Origin: JBGPHT01 sp041484525
Lineage (GTDB): Bacteria > Acidobacteriota > Terriglobia > Bryobacterales > Bryobacteraceae
NCBI GenBank assembly: GCA_041484525.1
Contig: JBGPHT010000043.1
Location: 1-49,808, forward strand
Length of the DNA: 49,808 bases
Reading direction: 5' to 3'
In this document: piece after piece, positions 25,638-33,702 of the stretch
Layout of the letters: each line of letters starts with the position of its first letter
Position numbering within the stretch: position 1 is the stretch's first letter
Program-made: the position numbers and the translations under genes
The notes under the pieces: model-generated
The model's input: the letters and a program-made list of their open reading frames with translations, nothing else
Told to the model about the DNA's origin: nothing
Database searches by the model: none

Positions 25638-26396
25638 ATGCCGGACCGTTACCGCGGCGTGTGGCAGATCGTTCAATTCAATCGCGCCGCCTACGTGCGG
25701 GCACTGGCCGGGATTTTCGCCGCGTTGACGCTGATGCCGTGGACGCCGGCGGCGATGCGGCCGCTGCTCGCCCTCGCGGTGGGCGCCACCACGTTTTGGC
25801 TGAGCGCGTCGCTTGTAGTGTCCTGCTACGTTTACGATCGCAGTCCTCTTTATACGTTCGACTGGCTCGCAGCTTGCCTGACGCGTGTACCCCGGCGCTG
25901 GCTGAATCTGCACGCGGGATTGGATGAAAGCACCGAACGCCTGCGGGCCTTGTTCCCCGGGGCGGAGTGTTTGACGCTCGACGTTTTCGACGCTCGCGAG
26001 ATGACGGAGCCCTCCATCCTGAGGGCGAGGGAGTTGACGGAATCAGGACCCTCACGGTCACGTTCACCACGCGCAGACTGGCGGGCGCTGCCGCTCCTCG
26101 ACGCGACCTTCGACGCCGTCTTTCTCATCTTCGCGGCCCATGAGCTCAGGCGGCATTCGGCGCGGGTGGCGCTGTTGCGGGAGGTGCGCCGCGTGCTCGG
26201 CGCCGGCGGGGAGATCGTCCTGGTGGAGCACCTGCGCGGTTGGGCGAACTTTCTGGCATTTGGCCCCGGGTTTCTGCATTTCTTTTCGTGGCGGACTTGG
26301 CGCCGCGCGGCGGAACAGTCGGGCCTCACGGTCGCACGGCGCGCTCAGGTCACGCCGTTTGTAGATGTTCTGGTGCTGCGCAGGAGGGAATCATGA
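25638..26396 (+). CDS. Membrane-anchored methyltransferase-like protein
   Basis: Protein of 252 residues. Two hydrophobic helices near the N-terminus (AGIFAALTLMPWTP and LALAVGATTFWLSASLVVSCYVY) precede a class I methyltransferase-like domain. The later motifs are present (DATFDAVFLIFAAHELRRHSARVALLREVRRVLGAGGEIVLVEHLR). The glycine-rich SAM motif expected after RRWLNL is missing; NLHAGLDESTERLRALFPG stands there instead. It may bind an altered cofactor site or be non-catalytic. A short odd insertion (RELTESGPSRSRSPRAD) separates the halves. It lies 2 bp after the DUF2071 gene and shares ATGA with the next. A BtaB-like N-methylation of the DUF3419 product is one possible role. Confidence 0.7.
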   Translation: MPDRYRGVWQIVQFNRAAYVRALAGIFAALTLMPWTPAAMRPLLALAVGATTFWLSASLVVSCYVYDRSPLYTFDWLAACLTRVPRRWLNLHAGLDESTERLRALFPGAECLTLDVFDAREMTEPSILRARELTESGPSRSRSPRADWRALPLLDATFDAVFLIFAAHELRRHSARVALLREVRRVLGAGGEIVLVEHLRGWANFLAFGPGFLHFFSWRTWRRAAEQSGLTVARRAQVTPFVDVLVLRRRES

Positions 26397-26806
26397 TCCG
26401 GCTTCACTTGCAGATTGTGGGTGCGCTGTTGCTGTCTCTGGGAGTCGCGCATGCTTGTTTCGACCGCTATTTCGGATGGAAAAACGAGCTGCGGCGAGTT
26501 TCCCTCCTGACCCGTCAGATCTTCTTCGTACACTGTTTCTTCATCGCGTTGTTGCTGGTACTGCTCGGCGTCTGCTCACTGTTCTATGCGGACGCTTTGC
26601 TGACGCCCGGACCGTTGAACCGGGTAGTGCTGGCGGGTTTTGTGGTGTTCTGGGTCTGCCGGCTGGCGGTCCAGTTCGCCGTGTACGATCCTTCGATCTG
26701 GCGCGGGCGGCGCTTCTTCACCGTCATGCATGTGCTCTTTTCGATGCTCTGGTGCTACACGATAGTCACGTACGGTCTGGCATTGCGCGTAGTATGGAAC
26801 GGCTAG
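26393..26806 (+). CDS. Small four-helix membrane protein, unknown
   Basis: Protein of 137 residues with four predicted helices (IVGALLLSLGVAHACF, IFFVHCFFIALLLVLLGVCSLFY, RVVLAGFVVFWVCRLAVQFAVY, FFTVMHVLFSMLWCYTIVTYG). It includes a motif FDRYFGWKNELRRVSLLTRQIFFVH between helices 1 and 2. I do not recognise the family. ATG overlaps the preceding stop as ATGA and has GGAGGG before it. It closes the TetR-led operon; a 7-bp hairpin follows. Confidence 0.7.
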   Translation: MIRLHLQIVGALLLSLGVAHACFDRYFGWKNELRRVSLLTRQIFFVHCFFIALLLVLLGVCSLFYADALLTPGPLNRVVLAGFVVFWVCRLAVQFAVYDPSIWRGRRFFTVMHVLFSMLWCYTIVTYGLALRVVWNG

Positions 26807-26830
26807 GAAGCAGCCTAACCGACGCTTCCT
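26805..26830 (+). terminator. Hairpin after the TetR-led operon
   Basis: AGGAAGC and GCTTCCT pair across a 12-nt loop directly at the stop of the last operon gene. No T-run follows, so it would be a weak or Rho-assisted terminator at best. Confidence 0.35.
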
Positions 26831-26861
26831 CTTGAACGTCTAGCGGTGAGGAGGATTTCCG

Positions 26862-28568
26862 ATGCGTTGGCGGCGGAGACGGCGCTACCTCAAACACGAG
26901 GCGGAGGATCTGCAGGCGCGCGGCCTTTCGGTGGATGAAGCGCGGGATCAGGCACGGCGGCTGGGGAACCTGGGCCGGCTGCGCGAGGATGTTCACAAGA
27001 AGTCGCCGTGGATGCCGCTCGAGCGGTTCGTCCAGGACCTGCGGTACGGAGTCCGAACCCTGCGCAAGAGCCCGGGGTTCACGGCGATGGCGGTACTCGC
27101 GCTGGCCTTGGGAGTCGGGGCCAATACGGCGCTCTACAGTATTCTGAACGCGGTCTATCTGCGGCTGCTGCCGGTGGAGAACCCGGCGCAGCTTGTGGTG
27201 GTCACGCGTCCCGCGATGGTGAAGGGGAGGATTCTGAATGGCCAGAGCTTTCCGTATCCGATGTACCGCGAGTTGCGCGACCGCACGCAGACGATGGAGG
27301 CGGCCATCGCGTATCGCACGCTCAATCTGAACGCCTCGCTGGATGGCCAGACGGAGCGAATTCGGGGAGCGATCGTCTCGGGAAACTATTTTTCCGTCCT
27401 GGGCGTGGGGGCCGCGGTGGGCTCCACGATTGTTCCGGATGACGACACCAAACCCGGCTCGGGCGGGCTGCGTGGTCCGGTGACCGTGCTGTCGTACGGG
27501 TACTGGCTGCGCCGGTTCGCGGGCGATCCTGCAGTCGTGGGAAAGCGAATCGAGTTGAACGGAGCGCCATTCCTGATCGTGGGAGTGGCGCCGGCGGGTT
27601 TCACGGGTACCGAAGTCGGCGACCGGCCCGACGTGTTCGCGCCCATGATGCTGCAGACGGCCCTGATGCCGGAGAACCCCAACGCGCTCGATCAGCGGCG
27701 CAACCAGTGGCTGCGGATCAGGGGACGGCTGCGGCCGGGCGCTTCACCTGCGCCGGCGGAAGCGGAACTCACAGTGCTGCTGCGGCGCTTCAACGAGGAG
27801 GATCTGGCGCGAATGACCGGCGCTTCTCCGGAGCGGCGCCGGGCCATGCGGGAGCAGCGGATCGCCCTACTGCCGGGGAGCACCGGGACGTCGGGCCTGC
27901 GCCGGACCTTTTCGCAGCCGTTGACGATTCTGATGGCGGTCGCCGGCTTCGTCCTGCTGATCGCGTGCGCCAACGTCGCCAACCTGCTGCTGACGCGCGC
28001 CGCCGGCCGGCAGCGGGAGATCGCGGTCCGCCTGGCACTGGGCGCCACACGCGGGCGGCTGATGGCGCAGTTATTGACGGAGAGCCTGTTGCTCGCGCTG
28101 GCCGGGTCGGGGCTGGGGCTGGTGCTCTCGCGTTGGGTGCGCGATCTGGTGCTGCGGTTCCTGCCGCAAGCATCGGGGGTCGCAGTGACCCTCGATGGGC
28201 AAGTGCTCGGCTTCAGCCTGTTGCTGGGCGTCGCGACGGGTGTGCTTTTCGGACTGGCGCCGGCGCTGCAATCGACGCGGGCGAGCGTAATGCCGGCGCT
28301 CAAAGGCGCGATTTCGGGAGGCGGTCTGGCGCGAATGGTGTTGAAAGAGGCGGCAGTGCTCGTGGTGGTTGGAGTTTCCGTCGGCCTGCCCGCGGCGTTT
28401 GCAGCGAGCCGGCTGGTCGGCGGCATGTTGTACGGCATCCAGCCGGCCGACCCGATCAGTGCCGCCGCAGCCGCCGCAGTGCTCGGCGCCGTCGCACTCT
28501 TGGCCGCATGGATCCCAGCACGGAGGGCGGCGCGAATGGACGCGATGAAAGCGCTGCGGTGGGAGTAG
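26862..28568 (+). CDS. ADOP-family permease with large internal in-frame deletion
   Basis: Protein of 568 residues that starts with the soluble ADOP head (RRRRRYLKHEAEDLQARGLSVDEARDQARRLGN) followed by helix 1, the first periplasmic domain and the first FtsX block (helices 2-4, about 355-470). At about residue 480-490 (nt 28300-28330) it jumps from the end of block 1 (APALQSTRASVMPALKGA) to the middle of block 2 (LARMVLKEAAVLVVVGVSVGL), then ends normally with ARRAARMDAMKALRWE. Helix 5, the second periplasmic domain and helix 6, about 280 residues present in other ADOPs, are missing. The frame is intact. It may be a decaying gene or a working shortened permease. GAGGAGG precedes the ATG. Confidence 0.8.
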   Translation: MRWRRRRRYLKHEAEDLQARGLSVDEARDQARRLGNLGRLREDVHKKSPWMPLERFVQDLRYGVRTLRKSPGFTAMAVLALALGVGANTALYSILNAVYLRLLPVENPAQLVVVTRPAMVKGRILNGQSFPYPMYRELRDRTQTMEAAIAYRTLNLNASLDGQTERIRGAIVSGNYFSVLGVGAAVGSTIVPDDDTKPGSGGLRGPVTVLSYGYWLRRFAGDPAVVGKRIELNGAPFLIVGVAPAGFTGTEVGDRPDVFAPMMLQTALMPENPNALDQRRNQWLRIRGRLRPGASPAPAEAELTVLLRRFNEEDLARMTGASPERRRAMREQRIALLPGSTGTSGLRRTFSQPLTILMAVAGFVLLIACANVANLLLTRAAGRQREIAVRLALGATRGRLMAQLLTESLLLALAGSGLGLVLSRWVRDLVLRFLPQASGVAVTLDGQVLGFSLLLGVATGVLFGLAPALQSTRASVMPALKGAISGGGLARMVLKEAAVLVVVGVSVGLPAAFAASRLVGGMLYGIQPADPISAAAAAAVLGAVALLAAWIPARRAARMDAMKALRWE

Positions 28569-28697
28569 CGCAACAGCTTATTCACCGCCGAGACGCCGAG
28601 ACCGCTGAGAAAAAGACAAACACAAAGCACTTGTTTTTTGCCCTTCGTATTTGCTTCTCAGCGGTCTCGGCGTCTCGGCGGTGAATAAGCTGTTGCG
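28569..28697. repeat. Perfect 43-bp inverted repeat, dispersed palindromic element copy 1
   Basis: Left arm 28569-28611 and right arm 28655-28697 are perfect reverse complements, separated by a 43-nt loop. Each arm contains two GAGACGCC/GAGACC-like units. It starts one base after the stop of the plus-strand ADOP and ends 10 bp before the stop of the minus-strand ADOP, so it fills the convergent gap. As RNA it would form a very stable hairpin from both directions. A related copy is at 31593-31687. Confidence 0.92.
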
Positions 28698-28706
28698 AAC
28701 TCTCCA

Positions 28707-31262
28707 CTACTCGTACCGCAGCGCAACCATCGGATCCACCTTGGTCGCACGCCGCGCCGGCACATATCCCGCGAGCGCGGTGATGGCGATCAGTACGACC
28801 GTGGATGCGGCGATGCTCAGCGGGTCTTGCGGCGTCAGGCCGTAGAGGAAGCTCGCGACCAGGCGTGTGGCGGCGATGGCGGCGGGCAGTCCGATGAGGG
28901 CGCCGATCGCGATCACCAGGGCGGTTTCCCGCAGAATGAGCCGCAGGATTTCGCCGCGCTGCGCGCCGAGGGCCATGCGGATGCCGATCTCGCGCACACG
29001 GCGCGACACGGATTGCGCCATCACGCCGTAGAGGCCGATGGCCGCCAGCAGCAGCGCCAGCACGCCGAAGAAGCCGCACAGCGTGGTCACGATGCGCTCC
29101 TGCGAAATGTTGTTGTCGTACTGCTGGGCTAGCGTGAGGGTTTGGATCACCGGGATGGTGGGGTCGAGGGCTCCCGCCTCGCGCCGGATCGCGGTCGTCA
29201 GCCGCTCGGGATTGGCCGCGGTGCGGACGCACAGCGTGCGGCTCTCCGCGCCCAGGCGCCAGTTGGGCAGGTAGATCATGGATTCGGTGGCGGCGCGGAT
29301 ACCGAAATATTTCACGTCCTTCACCACCCCGATAATCTCGAAGGTGTTTTCCATTTTGAATTTGTCGCCCATGGTGAAACGCTTCCCGAGCGGCGACTCG
29401 TTGGGGTAGAAATGTTTGGCGACGGTCTCGTTGACGATAGCCACGGGGCGCGGCGGGGGCATCGGTTCCTCATTGCCACGCGGCTTGTCCACGGGGTCGG
29501 GCGTGAAGGGCGGGTTGTCTTCGGCGCGAAAATCGCGGCCCAGGACGAGCGGAATGCCCAGCGTCTCGAAGTAGCGCGACGAGACCACGTTGAGGTCCAC
29601 GTAGGGCCTCTCCTTGGGCTTCCACTGGTAGCCTTCGAAGCTCACATCGCCGTTCCAGCGCGAGCCGGCGAGCGGCGTGATTTCGGCCAGGCTCGCGGCG
29701 CGCACTTCAGGCATGGCCTGGACGCGGTCGAGCAGGCGGTCATAATAATCGCGCAGGCGCTGGCCCTTGTAGCCGCTGCGCGCGGGATCGAGACTGACGA
29801 TCAGGACGTTCTCCCGCAGGAAACCCGGGTTGAGCGTTTCGAGGTTGCGCAGGCTGCGCACGAACAGGCCGGCGCCGATCAACAGCAGCAGCGAGATTGC
29901 CACCTGGCCGGCCACCAGCGCGCGGCGCACGTCGAAGCGATGGCGCGCGGCGGCGGCAGTTTCGTTCTTGAGCGCGGAGACCAGATTGGGGCGGCTCGCC
30001 GCGATGGCAGGCAGCAGGCCGCAGATCAGACCGGTGAGCAGCGACACGGCGAACGCGAAGCTGAGGACGCGCCAATCGGGGGTCACGTCCACCGCGAGCG
30101 GGAGCACGCGGCGCGGCATGAGGTTGAGCAGGATGCGCGCGCCCCACCAGGAGAAGACCAAGCCGGCGATACCGCCCAGCACCGAGACCACGACGGTTTC
30201 GACCACCAGTTGGCCGATGAGGCGGCCGCGTCCGGCGCCTACGGCCAGGCGGATGGCGATCTCTTTTCGCCGCGCCGCAGCCCGCGCCAGCAGCAGGTTG
30301 GCGACATTGGCGCAGCCGATGAGGAGCACCAGGCCGACCACCACCATCAGGACCGTGAGCGGCTTCTGCACCTGGTTTCGGAAACCGGAATACCCGCCGC
30401 TGCCCGGCAGCAGTGTGCCGCGGTCGCGCTTCTCAGCGTCTTTGTCGTAGGCTGGCGCGGGCCGGCGCTCGGGGTCGTTGACATCGATCTGGCGGCAGAG
30501 CACTTCCATTTCGGGCGTCGCCGCTTGCAGCGTGAAGCCGGGCTTAAGACGCGCCAGCAGCGTGAGCCACCAGTAATGGCGCGTGTTCCACTGACGGACG
30601 TTGCGGTTCACTTGCCGGATCATCATGATGGGCACGTAAACCTCGGGCGAGTTGCCGACGGCGGTCCCGGTGAATCCGGCCTGCGCGACTCCAATGATGG
30701 TGAACGGCGAGCCGTTGATGGTGATGCCGCGGCCGAGCACGTTGGGGTTGCCCGCGAAGCGCCGCTGCCAAAAATCGTGACTGAGCACGGCGTATGGACT
30801 CGCACCCTCGGTCTGGTTGTCCGCCGGAGTGAAGAGCCGTCCGACGGCGGAACCGACTCCGAGGACCTCGAAGTAATTGCCGGAGACCATGGTGAGCGCC
30901 ACCAGTTCAGAGTTGGCATTGGCGCCCTCCTGGGGCACACGGAAGGCGACCGGACTGCCGCCGCCGCTCGAGGCGATGAGGCCCGCGAACGATTGGTTGT
31001 GGTCGCGGAGGTAGACGTAATCCGGGTAGTTGAAACCCGTGGACGGCTTTTCCGGATAGCGCGCCAGCACCACCAACTGCTCCGGCTTCTGCACCGGCAG
31101 CGAGCGCAGGATGACGGTGTCGATCAAAGTGAAGATGGCGGTGTTGGCGCCGATGCCGAGCGCCAGCGACAAGATGGCCACGGCCGCGAACGCCCGGTTC
31201 TGGCGCAGCATGCGGAACGCAAATCGGACGTCTCTGAGCATCGGGGCCTCCGTGTTTGTCAA
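28707..31262 (-). CDS. ADOP-family FtsX/MacB-type permease (full length)
   Basis: Permease of 851 residues with the full ADOP layout. It has helix 1 (FAAVAILSLALGIGANTAIFTLID, about 24-47), the first periplasmic domain with SGNYFEVLGV and GVAQAGFTGT, FtsX block 1 (LTVLMVVVGLVLLIGCANVANLLLARAAARRKEIAIRLAVGA), helix 5 (ALVAGQVAISLLLLIGAGLFVRSL), a second periplasmic domain (SSRYFETLGIPLVLGRDF) and block 2 ending PARRATKVDPMVALRYE. It lacks the soluble N-terminal head of the neighbouring ADOP; the start may also be Met8 (31241). No ATPase is adjacent. ADOPs are specific to Acidobacteria and their substrate is unknown. Confidence 0.9.
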   Translation of the reverse strand: MTNTEAPMLRDVRFAFRMLRQNRAFAAVAILSLALGIGANTAIFTLIDTVILRSLPVQKPEQLVVLARYPEKPSTGFNYPDYVYLRDHNQSFAGLIASSGGGSPVAFRVPQEGANANSELVALTMVSGNYFEVLGVGSAVGRLFTPADNQTEGASPYAVLSHDFWQRRFAGNPNVLGRGITINGSPFTIIGVAQAGFTGTAVGNSPEVYVPIMMIRQVNRNVRQWNTRHYWWLTLLARLKPGFTLQAATPEMEVLCRQIDVNDPERRPAPAYDKDAEKRDRGTLLPGSGGYSGFRNQVQKPLTVLMVVVGLVLLIGCANVANLLLARAAARRKEIAIRLAVGAGRGRLIGQLVVETVVVSVLGGIAGLVFSWWGARILLNLMPRRVLPLAVDVTPDWRVLSFAFAVSLLTGLICGLLPAIAASRPNLVSALKNETAAAARHRFDVRRALVAGQVAISLLLLIGAGLFVRSLRNLETLNPGFLRENVLIVSLDPARSGYKGQRLRDYYDRLLDRVQAMPEVRAASLAEITPLAGSRWNGDVSFEGYQWKPKERPYVDLNVVSSRYFETLGIPLVLGRDFRAEDNPPFTPDPVDKPRGNEEPMPPPRPVAIVNETVAKHFYPNESPLGKRFTMGDKFKMENTFEIIGVVKDVKYFGIRAATESMIYLPNWRLGAESRTLCVRTAANPERLTTAIRREAGALDPTIPVIQTLTLAQQYDNNISQERIVTTLCGFFGVLALLLAAIGLYGVMAQSVSRRVREIGIRMALGAQRGEILRLILRETALVIAIGALIGLPAAIAATRLVASFLYGLTPQDPLSIAASTVVLIAITALAGYVPARRATKVDPMVALRYE

Positions 31263-31297
31263 TAGGACGCCAGGGGGCGCAAGAACGTTGGCAAAAA

Positions 31298-31576
31298 ATG
31301 ATAATAGTACGAATGAACTGGAATGACGCAGCAGAGGATTTGTTGAACCAGGTGCTGGCGCAGACGCCCCGGCCGGTTCGCGAACAGACGGAAGCGCAGC
31401 TCCGCGGATTGGCCGAGGCGCTGGCCGAAGAGGACGGAAAGAACCGCGTCGGCGTGGAGACCGTGATCGTCGCCTGGGTGCGGAGTACGCCCGAGACCTT
31501 GCGTGTCGACTTGCCGCGCCAGATGGAGCGGTTCGGGTTGGACCCAGGAGAATACGCTCACTTGCTGGAGGAGTGA
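31298..31576 (+). CDS. PCP-reductase-like small protein
   Basis: Protein of up to 92 residues (start 31298; a second ATG at 31313 gives MNWNDAAED). The pattern W..AAEDLLNQVLAQTPRPVREQTEAQLRGLAEALAEEDGKNRVGVETVIVAWV resembles the small proto-chlorophyllide reductase 57-kDa-subunit domain (PCP_red). Such domains occur in non-photosynthetic bacteria with unknown role. It is divergent from the ADOP at 28707-31262. Neither start has a strong ribosome site. Confidence 0.55.
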   Translation: MIIVRMNWNDAAEDLLNQVLAQTPRPVREQTEAQLRGLAEALAEEDGKNRVGVETVIVAWVRSTPETLRVDLPRQMERFGLDPGEYAHLLEE

Positions 31577-31592
31577 AAACAGAAGGCCTATA

Positions 31593-31687
31593 TTCACCGC
31601 CGAGACGCCGAGACCGCCGAGAAGAAAAGCGGAAATCTCAGGTTTTCATTTCGTCTTCCTCGGCGATCTCGGCGTCTCGGCGGTGAA
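31593..31687. repeat. Dispersed palindromic element copy 2
   Basis: Left arm 31593-31621 and right arm 31659-31687 are reverse complements over 29 bp with one mismatch. They share the TTCACCGCCGAGACGCCGAGA core with copy 1 at 28569-28697. The loop differs fully. It again lies between two convergent genes (stop at 31576, stop at 31695). Confidence 0.9.
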
Positions 31688-31694
31688 CAATCCT

Positions 31695-32483
31695 TTACAG
31701 CACGTGATAATACCCCGACCGTTCCAACACCTCGACAGGTATGCCGAACAAGGCGGACAGAGGCTCCGCGCGCAGCACTTCGTCTTTCGGACCGTCGCGG
31801 AAGACGCGGCCTTCGCGGAGCACGATCACCCGCGAGATTTCGGGGATGATGTCGGGGAGGTGGTGCGTCACCATTACGATGCTGATGCCTCCGGCGGCCA
31901 GTTTGCGCAGGATCTCGCGCAGTTCATAGGTGGCGTGGAGGTCGAGGCTCGTCGTCGGTTCGTCCAGCACGAGGGCCTGCGGGTCGTGGACCAGCGCGCG
32001 GGCGATCAGGATGCGGCGGGCTTCGCCGCTCGACATCTCGTTGGTGTTGCGATCGGCCAGGTGCGGGATTTCGAGGAGCGCCATCACCTCGCACGCCTTC
32101 TGCTCCATGGCCGGCGTGACTTCGTGGTTCGGCCAGATCCCCACGCTGCCGAAGAAGCCGGAAAGCACGATTTCGTAGCCCGAGTAGTCGCGCGTGCACA
32201 TCTGCATCCAGTCGTTCGACACCAGGCCGAGATGATTGCGGAGATCGAATAGATGCCAGCGGTCGCGGCCGAGGATGCGCAGCGACCACGGCTCGGGCTT
32301 GTGCCGCGGGTAGAGCTCACGCGAGATCAATTTGATCAATGTGGATTTTCCGCAGCCATTCGGCCCCAGAATGGCGACATGCTCGCCGGGCGCGATCGAG
32401 AGCGTCAGGCCGTCGAGCACGGTGCGGTCGCCGCGCTGCACCGTGACATTGTGGAATTCGATGAGAGGGACGGGAGCGGTCAA
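31695..32483 (-). CDS. ABC-type ATP-binding protein, ModF-like
   Basis: Stand-alone ATPase of 262 residues with a TTG start at 32483 (MTAPVPLIEFHNVTVQRG); no ATG gives the family N-terminus and the divergent aminotransferase begins at 32526. Motifs are Walker A GPNGCGKST (40-48), Walker B ALVLDEPTTSLD, H-loop VTHHLPDI and an unusual signature MSSGEARR instead of LSGGQ. The SSGE signature and overall pattern recall ModF/YlmA-type proteins that have no membrane partner, and none is encoded here. Substrate or role is unknown. It may regulate translation or metal homeostasis rather than transport. Confidence 0.8.
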   Translation of the reverse strand: MTAPVPLIEFHNVTVQRGDRTVLDGLTLSIAPGEHVAILGPNGCGKSTLIKLISRELYPRHKPEPWSLRILGRDRWHLFDLRNHLGLVSNDWMQMCTRDYSGYEIVLSGFFGSVGIWPNHEVTPAMEQKACEVMALLEIPHLADRNTNEMSSGEARRILIARALVHDPQALVLDEPTTSLDLHATYELREILRKLAAGGISIVMVTHHLPDIIPEISRVIVLREGRVFRDGPKDEVLRAEPLSALFGIPVEVLERSGYYHVL

Positions 32484-32525
32484 GCCCCTATTGTCGCCCG
32501 ACTCGCGGCTACAATCGGTAGCTGG

Positions 32526-33656
32526 ATGTTCTCCGCCCGCTTTCATTGGGACACGGCGCCCAATCGGATCACACGGCTCCTCCACGAAAAACGTCGCGCC
32601 GGCGCGCCCATTCTCGACCTCACGGAATCCAATCCCACTCGTGCCGGTCTGGCGTACCCGCCGGAGCTGGCGCACGTCTTCGACGATCCGCGCATCCTCA
32701 CCTACGAGCCGACGCCGGCCGGATCCGCCGAAGCTCGCGAAGCCGTCGCGGCTTATTATGCGGCGCGCGGTGTGGCGGTCGATCCCAACCGAATTCTGCT
32801 CACCGCGTCCACCAGCGAAGGCTACGCGTACCTCTTCAAACTGCTCGCCAATCCGGGGGACCACGTGCTGGTGCCGCGGCCCTCGTACCCGCTGTTCGAG
32901 TTCCTGGCGAACATGGAATCGATCGAAGTGCGGCAGTATCCGCTGTCGTATCACGGCGGCTGGTCGATCGATTGCGAGGCGCTCGCGGCCGCGGTCGATT
33001 CGCGCTCTCGCGCCATCGTGCTCGTCAATCCCAACAACCCCACAGGGTCCTACGTCAAGCGGGCGGAGCTCGACTTCCTGACTCGCCTGAACGTGCCGCT
33101 GATCTCGGACGAAGTGTTCTCCGACTACGCTTTTGCGCCCGACCCCGAGCGAGTTGCGACACTCGCCGGCGTCGATGACGCGTTCTCCATGAGCGGTCTG
33201 TCGAAGGTCGCGGGGCTGCCACAGATGAAGCTGGGGTGGATCGTCGCCAACAGCGCGGGGGCGATGGAGAAGCTCGAATGGATCGCCGACACGTACCTCT
33301 CGGTGAGCACTCCCGTGCAGTGCGCCGCCGCGCGCCTGCTGGCGGCGGGAGAGATCGTGCAGCGGCAGATTCGAACGCGCACCGCCGCGAACCTGGCCTT
33401 CGCGCGTCAGACGCTGGCCGGATCGCCTGCAAGCATTCTGGCGGTGGAGGGTGGCTGGTCGATCGTGCTTCAGATGCCGCGCGTGCAGAGCGAAGAGGAA
33501 TGGACGCTCGATCTGCTTGAGCGCGAAAACGTGCTAGTCCAGCCGGGATTCTTCTACGATTTCGAGTCGGATGCGTTCCTGGTAGTGAGCCTGTTGACGG
33601 AGGAGGGAGCGTTTCGGGAGGGTCTCACGAGATTGCGAGCGCGCATGTACCAGTGA
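32526..33656 (+). CDS. Class I/II aminotransferase (PLP)
   Basis: Cytoplasmic enzyme of 376 residues of aminotransferase fold type I. Visible are the N-terminal ESNPTRAGL, NPNNPTG (168-174), Asp195 and Tyr201 (ISDEVFSDYAF) that hold the cofactor, and Lys227 in SMSGLSKVAGLPQMKLGWI for the Schiff base. It resembles aspartate/alanine-type aminotransferases, but the substrate cannot be read from the sequence. TACAAT lies 10 nt before the ATG with no ribosome site between, so the message may be leaderless. Confidence 0.9.
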   Translation: MFSARFHWDTAPNRITRLLHEKRRAGAPILDLTESNPTRAGLAYPPELAHVFDDPRILTYEPTPAGSAEAREAVAAYYAARGVAVDPNRILLTASTSEGYAYLFKLLANPGDHVLVPRPSYPLFEFLANMESIEVRQYPLSYHGGWSIDCEALAAAVDSRSRAIVLVNPNNPTGSYVKRAELDFLTRLNVPLISDEVFSDYAFAPDPERVATLAGVDDAFSMSGLSKVAGLPQMKLGWIVANSAGAMEKLEWIADTYLSVSTPVQCAAARLLAAGEIVQRQIRTRTAANLAFARQTLAGSPASILAVEGGWSIVLQMPRVQSEEEWTLDLLERENVLVQPGFFYDFESDAFLVVSLLTEEGAFREGLTRLRARMYQ

Positions 33657-33702
33657 CCAGGCGCTCCTTCGCGGGGAACGGCTGGTCACCAGCAATTACC
33701 TA

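Noticed and set aside
26010..26085. Repeat-like insertion inside the methyltransferase-like gene as a REP element
   Set aside because: Similarity to the motif at 39970-39997 is too weak to claim.
29142..31265. 707-codon open frame opposite the full-length ADOP gene, and similar long antisense frames at 14309-16240 and 43754-45097
   Set aside because: They are shadows of GC-rich genes. Their composition is Arg/His/Gln-rich with no domain, while the opposite strand carries clear families.
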